In this document: positions 9,647 to 20,690 of the stretch, one piece after another | How the letters are laid out: every line of letters starts with the position of its first letter | Position numbering within the stretch: position 1 is the first letter of the stretch | Translations under genes and position numbers: made by a program | Notes under the pieces: generated by a model | Told to the model about the DNA's origin: nothing | The model's input: the letters and a program-made list of their open reading frames with translations, nothing else | Database searches by the model: none | Assembly (NCBI GenBank): GCA_003118195.1 | Contig: BEXV01000595.1 | Location: 20,515-51,289, forward strand | Origin: Hemicentrotus pulcherrimus | Lineage: Eukaryota; Echinodermata; Echinoidea; Camarodonta; Strongylocentrotidae | Length of the DNA: 30,775 bases | Direction of reading: 5' to 3'

Positions 9647-10663
9647 ATGGAAACAAGTCCACAATCTCCTGTAGAAGCGCCAACTATAGCTTTCTATCAT
9701 CGAGCTATCGTTGCATCGGTCCTAGCGGTTTTTACAAGTATTGGTCTCTTCGGCAATACTCTTGTTATCATCTCCGTCATCACCACGAAGAAGCTCCGTA
9801 CGGTCACCAACATCTTGGTAGTCAATCTCGCTTTCGCTGACACTTTGGCGTGTTCCTTCTTACCATTCCAGATCGCCGGTCTCCTAAGTCAAACGGGAAG
9901 GTACCCGATTCCCGAGATCATCTGTGCAATTGTGGCTGGTGTTGGGTTCACCAGCGTATGCTGTAGCGCATCTACTTTAGTCGCTATCGGTTTCGTCCGC
10001 TGGTACGTTATCACCAGATCTATTCGTGGTCATCAAGGTCTCAATACTCCGAAGAATATCGCGAAAGTCGTGCTGATTATTTGGATGGAGTCAATTGCAC
10101 TCATGATCATACCTCCCGCTCTAGGAGTAGGGACATTCGGTTATTACAGATACTACGGCTTATGCACTTTGTCCGATACCCCACTGGCCTACGTTAATAT
10201 CTTGTTCCAGGGCGCTGTCATCATTACTACCATGGCACTCACTCTGATATTTTACGGACTGATTTTGCGCCACGTTTTGCAACACAATAAGCAGTTACGG
10301 GACAAGTTTGCAGTTGATGAAGCTTCCATTTCAAGCTCAGCAGAAACGCAACAGAACAAGGCTTCTTCATCTACATCTGAAGATTCTCGTCCACCCATGA
10401 TCAAAGCCATCAATCAAAAGGAGATCGAGATCACAAAGAATGTTTTCATAGTTGTCTGCCTCTTCATGCTTTGCTTTGTAGCGTCAAGCGTAAACTTCGT
10501 AATTCCCGGTGCAAGCCTGTCCACCCTCTATGGCTATATGATTTTGATGGCGAACAGCGTGGTCAATCCGATGATCTATGGTCTGAAGCATCCCAACTTT
10601 CAAGAGGCTTTCAAGAGAATCCTATGCTGTCGTCGCACACCGCTCACCTGTGTCTCAAACTGA
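9647..10663 (+). CDS. GPCR-2: intronless class A (rhodopsin-like) GPCR
   Basis: A 338-codon paralogue of GPCR-1 with the same start context and the same residue map: N37, D65, C93, R118 in VRW, W146, C173, E259, CF-x-A at 276-279, and NPMIY at 307-311. It differs from GPCR-1 mainly in TM2 (ADTLACSF), TM3 (GFTSVCCSASTLV), ICL2 (GHQG), TM4/ECL2 (PPALGVGTFG) and ICL3 (AVDEASISSS). The tail reads CCRRTPLTCVSN, adding a second Cys to the palmitoylation site and one near the end. From nucleotide 9876 to 10627 it is identical to GPCR-3, whereas the first 229 bp differ at about eleven positions, so this gene was partner in a recent conversion event. Probable cell-surface receptor, ligand unknown. Confidence 0.93.
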   Translation: METSPQSPVEAPTIAFYHRAIVASVLAVFTSIGLFGNTLVIISVITTKKLRTVTNILVVNLAFADTLACSFLPFQIAGLLSQTGRYPIPEIICAIVAGVGFTSVCCSASTLVAIGFVRWYVITRSIRGHQGLNTPKNIAKVVLIIWMESIALMIIPPALGVGTFGYYRYYGLCTLSDTPLAYVNILFQGAVIITTMALTLIFYGLILRHVLQHNKQLRDKFAVDEASISSSAETQQNKASSSTSEDSRPPMIKAINQKEIEITKNVFIVVCLFMLCFVASSVNFVIPGASLSTLYGYMILMANSVVNPMIYGLKHPNFQEAFKRILCCRRTPLTCVSN

Positions 10664-10855
10664 TTACCAAGAATTCCGATTGAAGGTAATACAGAGTGTT
10701 TGTCACGGTCTGTTTTTATTTGGTACGACATTTAGTATCAAAATAGGCCTAAATTATCAATCAATAGCTGTGAGGCCTTTTCCATTCGTGATATATTCAC
10801 TATTAACGAAAATCTTCTAAGAAATACCACATTTTTTGATCAAAATTGTACAGGA
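10664..10855 (+). other. 3' flank of GPCR-2
   Basis: Close copy of the 3' flank of GPCR-1, ending at the LINE poly(T). It probably holds the 3' UTR; no confident poly(A) signal is seen on the + strand. Confidence 0.6.
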
Positions 10856-12770
10856 TTTTTTTTTTTAGCATTGTTTTATTGTATTCATTCAGTACAAAAT
10901 ATTTATTTAAAAAAAAACAACATACAACTTCATTGATTTACAAAGCATATCGAAGTATAAAGAAAATTGTACATCCCTCAAAAAAAATCATAAGATAGTT
11001 TAATACACAATACACAATGTTTTCAAATTAATTATACTGAACGAATATTATAAATCAAAGAGTTACCTACAGACAGACAGACACACCACACACGCTCACA
11101 TACTCAGACACACATACAAACTTACATCCCCTCCCCCCTTCAGTCCAAAGCTCAACAAATCCCCCCTCCCTTCCCGAGCATTCACATGTGCACATTTGTT
11201 GGAGATCCTGTCTCTTCCTTTTCCTTAAGACCAAATTATATTCATTAAAAAAAATATAAAAAATGTCTGAGTCTGAGAAAGAAGTATTTGCCTCGCCGTC
11301 CTTAACTGTGGAAATTGTTCCATTTTCTGAAGTGAAATGTTAAAGTGCCCCGCTCCCCCGCTAATTCCTATTTCCTATAATTCTGTTTTTAATTTATTGA
11401 GGAATTGGGGGTCTATTTTTAGTTGAACTATATTTAAAAATCATATATTTTGTTCAAAGAATAATGTGATTTAACAGTTGTTCTTCTCCCGCATTGGAGC
11501 TTTTTATTCCGATATTAGTTTTTGCCAGTGTAGATTTGTTAACGCTTATAAAGCAAAAAAGGTCATCGCAGTCCTTCCAAATATTTGCTACCTTTTTGAA
11601 GGTAAAAAACAGATGTTCATAGCTCTCTTTGTGTTTATTGCAAAAGGAGCAAGGATCTCTCACTGCATGTTTGGAAGTGTATAGATGCTTATTTGTATAA
11701 ATTAGATTATACATTTTATATTGAAATTCTCTCTGCTTTCTTTCTGCTTTCTGTCCAGAGTGGATTTTCAGGGTCTTAAGAAAATTGTTCTCGTGTCATT
11801 TCGACCATATTGTATGTACGTTCTAAGGTGCATGTAGCATAAGATTTTTCCGTTCTCATTTTAAACAATGTACTATAAATATATGTTGATGTTATGCCTT
11901 GCAAAGAGTGAGGGTTTCCGTTAATAATGAATTCTAAACTTAATTCGGTATCCTCACAACGATGTTCAAAAATATTCAAAAGGGTTTTCCATGAGAATGG
12001 AATGCCTTCATAAAACTGTTTTATTATATTTAATTCAATGTTTTTTAAACCCATTATCTTAGATTCTGTGATAGATTTCAATTCACCTTTCTTATCAACA
12101 ATATGATGTATTTTAAAAACATTTTTCAGAAATAAGTCTTCAAGGAAATATATTTGCCCCTAAATGCGGATACATCTTTTATTGTAAATAATTTGATTTT
12201 TTTTTGGAATTTCGTTCTTAAGCAAAAAGGCTTTTGTCCCCGGCCAAGCTTCTAGCATGCTACGGTAAAAATCTGGTAATGACAGTGCAAGTAAATCTGG
12301 CGATACATTACTGAAAAATATCAAGAGGCCGTATTTTCTAGTCAGGTATTTTAAATAACGTTTCCAAATCATATTTGAATCTCCTGTTATAAGTCTTTTC
12401 ATCCTCATGATTCTTTGTGTTGGAATAAATATTTGAAAACTGTAAATTTAAGACCTCCCTTATCGTAATCTAAAAACATAGAACTCCGTTTGATTTTATT
12501 TTTTCCATTCAATAAAAATCCAATATTAACACTTCAATTTCACGGAATGCCCAAGGCGGTGAAGGTGTAAGTGATGATAACTTTGATAGAAGAAAAGTCT
12601 TAATTAGTTGAATTTTCGCCATCAAAGTAAAATCTCTTTGTTTCCACCATATAAGCAGCTTTTTAATTTTACTTAATATTTCTTTGTAATACATTTTTTC
12701 CCTGGCTTTCCACGTCTAACGTAAACTGTATACGTAATATCTTTACAATGTATATCTCCAAAGGTTCCAT

Positions 12771-13060
12771 GACACATGCTCCGCCGACGATTGCTCCGCC
12801 GACAAATGCTCCGCAAAAAGCGACAGTTGCTCCGCGACATTCGCTCCGCGACATTCGCTCCGCGACATTTGCTCCGCCGTCATTTGCTCCGCCGACAATT
12901 GCTCCGCCGACAATTGCTCCGCCGACATTTTCTCCGCCGACAATTGCTCCGCCGACAACTGTTCCGCCGACATTTGCTCCGCCGACGATTGCTCCGCCGA
13001 CATTTGCTCCGCCGAAAATTGCTCCGCCGACAATTGCTCCGTCTACATTTGCTCCGCCCC
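12771..13060 (+). repeat. 15-bp tandem repeat, left arm of foldback element 2
   Basis: About 19 units of the GCTCCGCCGACAATT family, with unit-level shuffling compared with the left arm of element 1. It is open in several frames on both strands and so yields spurious low-complexity peptides. Confidence 0.9.
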
Positions 13061-13264
13061 AAAGTACCCCGTTGAAGACAAATGCTCCATTTTGCAGGGG
13101 AGAAAAAGAAAAGAAAAGGACAAAAAAAAAAACATGGAAAAGAAAAGGTCAAGAAAAGAAACAAGAAAAGGCTGAACACAAGGGAAAAGGGACACAAAAT
13201 AGAATATAGGAAGATTAATGACGGTAAATTTAGCCGGCGCTGCGTCGGGACACGTAGGAGAAAA

Positions 13265-13612
13265 CTAGAAATAAAATGGAGAATAAAATATACTATATGC
13301 TCGTGAAATAATATTTAGTTATTAAGGCAGATGGTTTCAGTTATTATATGAAAAGGATGAAAATTCGCTTGCTCGTTACGCTTCATATGTTCGTAATACA
13401 TTTTGTACATCAGTGATTAACAAGCGATGCTGGTCAAACCTAGAAATAAAATGGAGAATGAAATATACTACATGCTCGTGAAATAATATTTAGTTATTAA
13501 GGCAGATGGTTTCAGTTATTATGTGAAAAGGATGAAAATTCGCTTGCTCGCTACGCTTCATACGTTCGTAATATATTTTGTACATCAGTGATTAACAAGC
13601 GATGCTGGTCAC
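13265..13612 (+). repeat. 175-bp tandem duplication inside foldback element 2
   Basis: The segment beginning CTAGAAATAAAATGG at 13265 starts again at 13440, and both end in AAGCGATGCTGGTCA. Element 1 has a single copy (about 5398-5575). The two units differ at a handful of positions, so the duplication is not brand new or has been altered since. Confidence 0.9.
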
Positions 13613-14897
13613 GCAAATGCTTTTTAATATGAAATGGCAAGCCAAAGAATTTCGACCATTCGTTAACTAGCTCGCTCGCCAACAAGAAATAAACAATAAA
13701 CCCTGGAATAATACTTGCGCATTCGATTCAAATTACGGGGCGTAATGTAAACAAATTCTATTCAAGATTATAACCTATGATTTTCACCTTCCTTGTTCGC
13801 CAAATTAACAAATAAAAAAAAACCCCAAAAATATCCCCTTAAAGATACTATTTCCCTTTTGCAAGCCAACATCAAATTATGTCGAATTTTGCAGGAATTA
13901 TAGATATGTCAGGTTTATCCCATCTGTGAAAATTAAACGTTAGCAGTGTCCTAATATTCAAAATATGAAGTTTACCTGTTTATTTGCTAGGTTTCACTGA
14001 TTAAACACTATTGAGTGACAAACTGGCTGTTTGTTTCTTCTTCGGTAATAACATACATAAAATGAGCTGTAAAGGGTACATGAGCATTATTTTACCTACA
14101 TCAATAACCCACTTCTTATAAGGGCCAAAATTAAACTGATTGAATCTTTGCGCAGCTCAAAACATATACGACCATTCGGTACAATTTCTTATTGGCTCTA
14201 TAGCTCTTAAGTCGATTCGACAACTAATAATCGTTATTTTCCCACTTAAAGACATTTCCAAGCCCCCCCCCCTTTTTTTTTAAAGGAAAGTTATTAATTA
14301 ATATTTACTTTAAAATGCCGTTGGAATATAACCTTTTCATTTTTTGGGCCTGCAAATGGGACATACCCGGTAGTACCTTTAAATATGTTTGTGCCCTCTC
14401 TTTTAAGGGACAAGACGACACAGTTCCTTATGTAAACAAATATGCCTATAATTATTATCAAAAGAGAAGTGCAAAAGAACTCGCTCACAAGCTACGCCAA
14501 ATCGCGATTATAATTTGTAACATATTCATTTGAGGAATGTGCAGCTCCTCAACGTCAGACGAAGAATGGCGGAAGGCAAGTAGATGCTATTCAATATAAA
14601 ATAAGCTTAAAACCGCCCGCTGGCTAAAAGTAAAATTGACATCGCCTTAACTATGAATGTGCCCGACCCGTCCTGCAGCAAGAAAACTCTGTTGGATACT
14701 CATTATTGTTGACAATAATTCATGGATTGAACGTTCGGTGTTCAGTTTATGGTATAAACGTGCCCATTTAATCAAGGAAATTAAGCAGGAAGATGCTATT
14801 CAATTTTACTGATCAGTCTCTCTCTCTCTCTCTCTCGCTATATACCTTCGTTTACCAAAAGGGAATAAATATAACCTTAAATGATGAAAGAAATATT

Positions 14898-15131
14898 GTC
14901 GGCGGAGCAAATGTCGGCGGAGCAAATGTCGGCGGTGCAATTGTCGGCGGAGCAATTGTCGGCGAAGCAAATGTCGGCGGTGCAATTGTCGACGGAGCAT
15001 TATTGTCGGCGGAGCAACTGTCGCCGGAGCATTTGACTTTGGAGCAAATGTCGTGGAGCAAATGTCGCAGAGCAATTGTCCCTTTTTGCGGAGCATTTGT
15101 CACCGGAGTAATCGTCGCCGGAGCATGTGTC
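14898..15131 (-). repeat. 15-bp tandem repeat, right arm of foldback element 2
   Basis: Identical by eye to the right arm at 6868-7101, shifted by 8030 bp. It lies within the 2.7-kb stretch of perfect identity between the two type A units. Confidence 0.92.
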
Positions 15132-15587
15132 GGGTTACCTCTGCAAAACAAGTAAACAACGAGTTTAGTCTATTAAAAGATTCAATATCTTGAACAAACA
15201 ACGACATGTCATCTGCATAAAGAATTTGTTTAACGTGAATATCATCAAAGGGAACCCCATGAATTGCCGAGTCGATGCGGAATGCGCGAGCTAGAATCTC
15301 AAAGCAAAGTAAAAATAAATAGGCAGACAAAGGATCACCTTGTCTTACACCTTTCTGAATAAAAAAGTATCCAGTTGATACGTTTCCATTGAAAACACAA
15401 CTTTGAGCCTTATTATAAATGATTTTCACCCATTTACAAAATATCGGTCCAAAACCAAAGGCTACTAAGACCTTTAATTTGTAAAAACACGTGTGAAACC
15501 GAGTCGAACGCTTTTTCAAAATCTATCGCTAACAAATAAGCAGGTATTTTTTGTTGAGTTGTAGGAAAGATCATGACGTCAAGGACG

Positions 15588-17624
15588 ACATGTACTTTTG
15601 GTGAGTTTCATGCAATCGTTGTCATATACTTTCGATTTTTTTCTCTCAATCGATTATTGGTTAAACACTTTGGGACAAATTACATGGAATTTATTGATTT
15701 TTCTTTTGTCACAATAGGAACGATCAAATAAGAAATAGGCAAACTGGCTGTAAATAAATGATTGGGTAATTGGAGAAAAAAAAGATTGAATGAATGAATT
15801 AATAAAGAATTTCATGACGAATAGTTAATTCAATAAATTACTTTCAAAAATGAACAAAAACCAGTGACTGAAAAAGAAGAAAAAAGTATCTTAAAAGTTG
15901 TTATTGCATTAATGATAGAACAAATTCTGTAGTATTTAACACAAGGAGAACAATGGCGTCCAATTAATAGTATATTGCACATAACTTTACTAGTAATTTG
16001 TTTAATTTAAAATGCTTCAAATGTGGGAAAAGGGCTTAAAGGAAAAGGGACAGTTTTCTTACATAATTTTACAAGGTTGGAACAATTTTTCTGGGTTTTG
16101 TTCTTTCCTTTCCTGCACATTTAAAGAGTTTATTTATTTTAAGGGTATCTAGTCGTTCAGTGTAGTTGTTTTGATGATCGTATTTTTTTTCTTTTGCAAA
16201 AGAAGGCCCTAAAGTGAATAAATCTTGATATTCATCACCAATTGATTGTTTGTCACATAGTGAGAAGGTTTCATGTTTCGTTCACGTGGTTTAGATCTAC
16301 CTGAGACAGCTGGTAGTCAATGACTTTCTTAACAAAATCTATAAAGAGAAAATCGATCTTTGTTATTAAAATCGGTAAGGTAAATTTGTTTGCAAAGAAT
16401 GTTTTTTTAATATGCCACAATTCATACATTCTGTGTATATGTGCCAAAGAAAAATGTTTAACTCATATAATAGGTTTGTAAAGCCCACGGTGCGCACGTT
16501 TTCATGTTAAGCGAGTCAATACAATGACTTTGAATTTTTTTTTTTACTATAGAAATGAAAATTCAGTTGAAAGAGAAACCATGTTTGAAAGAGAAAAAAC
16601 GGTTTTACAAATATAATATATTCCTTCCTGAATCAAGCATAATTTCCCAGTCCACGTAGATCTTCTTTTATTGAATACACGATGGTTTGATTCGAAGACA
16701 TATATATTTGATCTGAATCGCGATTGAACAAATAAAAATGTCTTGCGTATGTAATCATAATGGCACAGCTTTACATGATGCTTGATTTCACTGGTTCCTG
16801 TAGTGGTATAGCGCGGGTCTAGACATTGTGGGGGCAGTAGTACTGTATTATTGTGGGGAGTGTGCGTGTGTGTGTGTGTGTGTGTGTTTTTTGCGTGTGT
16901 TTTTTGCGTGTGTGTGGATTTGTCTGTGTAAGTGTGTGTGTGTCTGATATCGGGGGGACGACACCGGTCATACTCAGTGGATGAGATGAAAATTTTAAAA
17001 GCCATTGATAGGCAAGAGGGAGTAGGAGGGGGTCATAACATCTTCTTTTTCCTTCCCTTTCCTTCCCCTCTCTTGTTTCTGCGCCACTATGTATGTGTAT
17101 ATAGTGTGTTAATGGCTTGGTAGAAGTTTAATGAAGCTCTAACTTTCCATCAAATGAACCTGACCTTCAATATTTTTCGGTTGCAGATTCATCCTACCGT
17201 AATATTTTTAATTCATGGCAGTAAATCTTGAAAAATCATAGGACCCAACTGTTGGCAACAAGTAGAATGTCATTCAGAATCTATTATTTACAATAAGTCA
17301 ATAGTTTTTCGCGCATAACGAATTTAAAAAATGTCATGATTATAAATGTGGCAAAAAAATACAGATAATATAAATGCTGACTCGATTAGATGCAATACCC
17401 ACTATTTGCATCAGCCACTGATCACGTACATTCTTGCGATTCATATCAATGTCCGAATGACATCAACTGCGTTATCTAACACTGGTAGACGCCTTCAATG
17501 TTTTGGACACTCTCAAAACACCATCAGTCATCTAGCTAGTAAGAAGTTTTATAGCGGAAAGACAGGTAGACATAGTGATTTGATAACGTACAAATCCCAC
17601 AAGTCTTATTTTAATTCGCCAACG
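15588..17624 (+). repeat. Inter-unit spacer and 5' flank of receptor unit 3
   Basis: Identical to 7558-8581 up to 16611, then diverging. It carries a TG microsatellite at about 16858-16888 with a neighbouring TTTTTTGCGTGTG duplication, the GCGCGGGTCTAGACATTGT block at about 16816-16834, and a TATA-like heptamer at 17341-17347. The frame that opens at 17346 runs without a stop into GPCR-3. That is explained by a deletion of the stop-containing stretch kept in copies 1 and 2. Its first ATG overlaps the TATA-like motif, so it is unlikely to be the translation start. Confidence 0.7.
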
Positions 17625-18641
17625 ATGGAAACAAGTCGACAATCTCCTGTAGAAGCGCCAACTATAGCTTTCTATCATCGAATTATCGTTGCATCGGTCC
17701 TAGCAGTTTTTACAATTATTGGTCTCTTTGGCAATACTCTTGTTATCATCTCCGTCATCTCCACGAAGAAGCTTCGTACGGTCACCAACATCTTGGTAGT
17801 CAATCTCGCCATCGCTGACACTTTGGCGTGTTCCTTCTTACCATTCCAGATCACCGGTCTCCTAAGTCAAACGGGAAGGTACCCGATTCCCGAGATCATC
17901 TGTGCAATTGTGGCTGGTGTTGGGTTCACCAGCGTATGCTGTAGCGCATCTACTTTAGTCGCTATCGGTTTCGTCCGCTGGTACGTTATCACCAGATCTA
18001 TTCGTGGTCATCAAGGTCTCAATACTCCGAAGAATATCGCGAAAGTCGTGCTGATTATTTGGATGGAGTCAATTGCACTCATGATCATACCTCCCGCTCT
18101 AGGAGTAGGGACATTCGGTTATTACAGATACTACGGCTTATGCACTTTGTCCGATACCCCACTGGCCTACGTTAATATCTTGTTCCAGGGCGCTGTCATC
18201 ATTACTACCATGGCACTCACTCTGATATTTTACGGACTGATTTTGCGCCACGTTTTGCAACACAATAAGCAGTTACGGGACAAGTTTGCAGTTGATGAAG
18301 CTTCCATTTCAAGCTCAGCAGAAACGCAACAGAACAAGGCTTCTTCATCTACATCTGAAGATTCTCGTCCACCCATGATCAAAGCCATCAATCAAAAGGA
18401 GATCGAGATCACAAAGAATGTTTTCATAGTTGTCTGCCTCTTCATGCTTTGCTTTGTAGCGTCAAGCGTAAACTTCGTAATTCCCGGTGCAAGCCTGTCC
18501 ACCCTCTATGGCTATATGATTTTGATGGCGAACAGCGTGGTCAATCCGATGATCTATGGTCTGAAGCATCCCAACTTTCAAGAGGCTTTCAAGAGAATCC
18601 TATGCCGTCATCGCAGACCGCTCGAGCGTGTCTCAAAATAA
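17625..18641 (+). CDS. GPCR-3: intronless class A (rhodopsin-like) GPCR
   Basis: A 338-codon receptor. The start is placed at 17625 because all paralogues begin with an ME-S motif in the same CCAACGATGG context. An upstream in-frame ATG at 17346 would add 93 residues that match non-coding flank in the other copies. Residue map as in GPCR-1: N37, D65, C93, VRW with R118, W146, C173, E259, CF-x-A, NPMIY. N-terminal differences from GPCR-2 are R5, I20, I31, S46, I63 and T77. From nucleotide 17854 to 18605 it is identical to GPCR-2. The tail then switches to RHRRPLERVSK, resembling GPCR-4 and GPCR-5. The gene is therefore a mosaic, its body converted from GPCR-2 or the reverse. Confidence 0.92.
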   Translation: METSRQSPVEAPTIAFYHRIIVASVLAVFTIIGLFGNTLVIISVISTKKLRTVTNILVVNLAIADTLACSFLPFQITGLLSQTGRYPIPEIICAIVAGVGFTSVCCSASTLVAIGFVRWYVITRSIRGHQGLNTPKNIAKVVLIIWMESIALMIIPPALGVGTFGYYRYYGLCTLSDTPLAYVNILFQGAVIITTMALTLIFYGLILRHVLQHNKQLRDKFAVDEASISSSAETQQNKASSSTSEDSRPPMIKAINQKEIEITKNVFIVVCLFMLCFVASSVNFVIPGASLSTLYGYMILMANSVVNPMIYGLKHPNFQEAFKRILCRHRRPLERVSK

Positions 18642-20690
18642 AAACAAAGAAGTTCAAATGCAGGTATACAGAGTGTTTTCAGGGTCTGTTCTTATTTGGT
18701 AAATCGTTAAGTATTAGAATAGACTTAAAACATTACTCGATTGCTGTAAGGCTTTTTTCATTCGTGATATATTCACAATTAACAAAAATTGATTTATAAT
18801 GGTCATTTCAGACATAAAATTGGATGGTAATGGCTTATTTAGAATAGTGGAACCAATCCGCTAGTAACAGAAAGTTTGTATATAATATATTCACAATATA
18901 ATACAATAGTTATTACGTACAGACCGATATTCTAAAAATGAATATCAATCAAAATACATGGCAAGGAGTACAAGTATCAATGTATTTATCATGTTATAAG
19001 AAAAGATATTAATAGTGTTGGATAATGCGAAGCTAAATTTTGGTTTAGTAAAACAAACAGTTGAATTATCCAAGGAAAGCGCATTTTAAATGTTATCATG
19101 TAATGAATTCTAGTCATTAGGTCAGGCTTCTTGTAAGAATGACCGTGGTGTTTAGTTTTAAGGGGAATTTAATCCAGGAAATAAGAAATAATACGAAAAT
19201 TAATGATCGACTGGTGTCCCACCAATTCACCACCGGCTGATTTTAAAGAAATTGCCCGGGGGCCGGCCGGTGATCGGCGAGACACCAAAATACGCTCGGT
19301 GCTCGGGTGCTCGGGCGAGCGCTGCCTGGGCATCGACATAAACGAGCGCTCACCGTCGAGCGATTTAGGTCAAAAATCGCAGCCGAATGGTCAAAAGCTG
19401 CCGACCGATTTTAAACTCGGCACCCAATGACCGACTGATCTGCCAGCAGCGACCGGGCGGTGACCACTCGGTAGCCTTTGACCTAGCGGCCTCGATTTTT
19501 TTACCTACATCGCTCGACGGCGAATTCTCGATTAGGTCGGTACCGGGGGGGGGGCGACCGCACAGGCAACGAGCGTATTTCGGGCGGCGAGTGAAAAGTT
19601 TAATTAGCTCACGGTCAGTGAATACATTTAAAGATAGTCGGATGAGTTTACCTTCATTTATCAGTGTTTCGTTGATTTGATTTATTTGGAGATATAATTA
19701 AAAAGTAACACGCACATCGTCGCGAATGACACAGATAATTACGGCATGGTGGATCAAGACATTTAGATACATCATTATTGATCAAGGAGAATATAATTGG
19801 GGCGAGGAGACATCCTTGTGGGTTGAAATAAAAAGGAATGCCATGTAAGAGAGAATTACGTTTTCTATGCAGTCAGTGATAGTGGATAGTGGATCTAATT
19901 AGGATTTTTAAGTGGATGACATTCATTATTTACGTTCTCAAAAAAATAATATTATAGGAATTATTGGAATTCGCATCGTAGCTTCTTACCTCATCTGTAT
20001 CATCAGAGCGAATCGGATGGAAGAAGGACGTCGTTGCACGTGGCGTATTTTAATTATACCTCATAATTCTTTCAGTTTTGTGAAAAAATGACCGCCAGAT
20101 GACATTATTCTTCTTTTTCAGTTCATCGATAATGGTAGGTCACTATTCCTAGTCGCAATATTGACATACATACAAATTTATTTCATTTTGTCAGAAAATG
20201 TTCAAAATTATTAATTGTTGTATAGATGCATTATGTTTTACGTTTTTACATATATTTGTCACTATGAATGTTTGCAAAGTGGAAGTTATGAAGTTAGTCA
20301 ATAAATCACATCACAGTACAAACTTTGAAAATGCAAATGACAGGCTACTAATAATCAAATTTCGAAATGCCTATAAACGGGACTTTGGGCTAGATCTTAA
20401 CCGGATATATAGTAGTTACTAACCTCTTTAAAGGTTACTCCTTCATGAACTTTCAAAGCGGGTAAACAAAATAAATAATAGGATATCGTCTCTCGAGTGA
20501 CATTGATAATGACAATGACATTATGGTCACCAATGTATTGGAGAATACAAGCACATAATTATGTACATGTACAAATGAATATCAATTGTGAATGAATAAA
20601 TAAATTACGTAGAATTTGAAGTACATCATTTGTGAACATGTACAATGAAAAATGAAATAAAATAAAATAAGCAGAAAGGCAAACAGTCTA
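18642..20690 (+). other. Type B spacer after GPCR-3, no gene seen
   Basis: Non-coding and AT-rich, aligned with the spacer after GPCR-4. Shared blocks include a segment around 19675-19760 with GGAGATATAATTAAAAAGTA and another around 19900-19940 with GGATGACATTCATTATTTAC. A GC-rich palindrome interrupts it at about 19215-19610. Frames at 19203-19430 and 19387-19680 lie in that palindrome, and the frame at 20198-20422 is disrupted in the paralogous spacer; none is a convincing gene. Confidence 0.65.
19215..19610. mobile_element. GC-rich imperfect palindrome, possible foldback/MITE
   Basis: A GC-rich island in AT-rich surroundings, missing from the paralogous spacer at about 25100-25390. Long imperfect inverted arms are centred near 19435: 19353-19379 pairs with 19493-19520 (CCGTCGAGCGATTT against its complement), and AAATACGCTCG at 19288-19298 pairs with CGAGCGTATTT at 19570-19580. 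No target duplication is evident, and the exact ends are uncertain. No transposase. Confidence 0.65.

Larger units (their letters stand above)
12771..15131. mobile_element. Foldback (TU-like) transposon, copy 2
   Basis: Same termini and inverted 15-bp-repeat arms as the element at 4910-7101, inside the same LINE position, so it was duplicated along with the unit. The left arm is 12771-13060 and the right arm 14898-15131. The left arm differs from copy 1 in its unit order and in single-base changes (for example an extra truncated GCGACATTC unit), while the right arm and its inner flank are identical. The centre is longer by about 170 bp owing to an internal tandem duplication. No transposase is visible. 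Confidence 0.85.
10856..15587 (-). mobile_element. L1-like LINE, copy 2, interrupted by foldback element
   Basis: Same LINE remnant as at 2875-7557 with the same 3' poly(A) end (T-run 10856-10866) and the same 5' truncation near 15587. It therefore arose by duplication of the whole receptor unit and not by a second insertion. Reading-frame fragments recur at 11454-11714 (zinc knuckle), 11776-12081, 12160-12408, 12509-12694 (the WWKQRDFTLMAKIQ block) and 15132-15519 (RT with QGDPLS and YADD). It lacks the 157-bp insertion of copy 1, which shows the uninterrupted target site. Copies differ by only isolated bases over 11478-12690, apart from that indel. Confidence 0.85.

Noticed and set aside
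19203..19680. Two overlapping open frames of 75 and 97 codons
   Set aside because: They lie in the GC-rich palindrome, have no domain character and are absent from the paralogous spacer.
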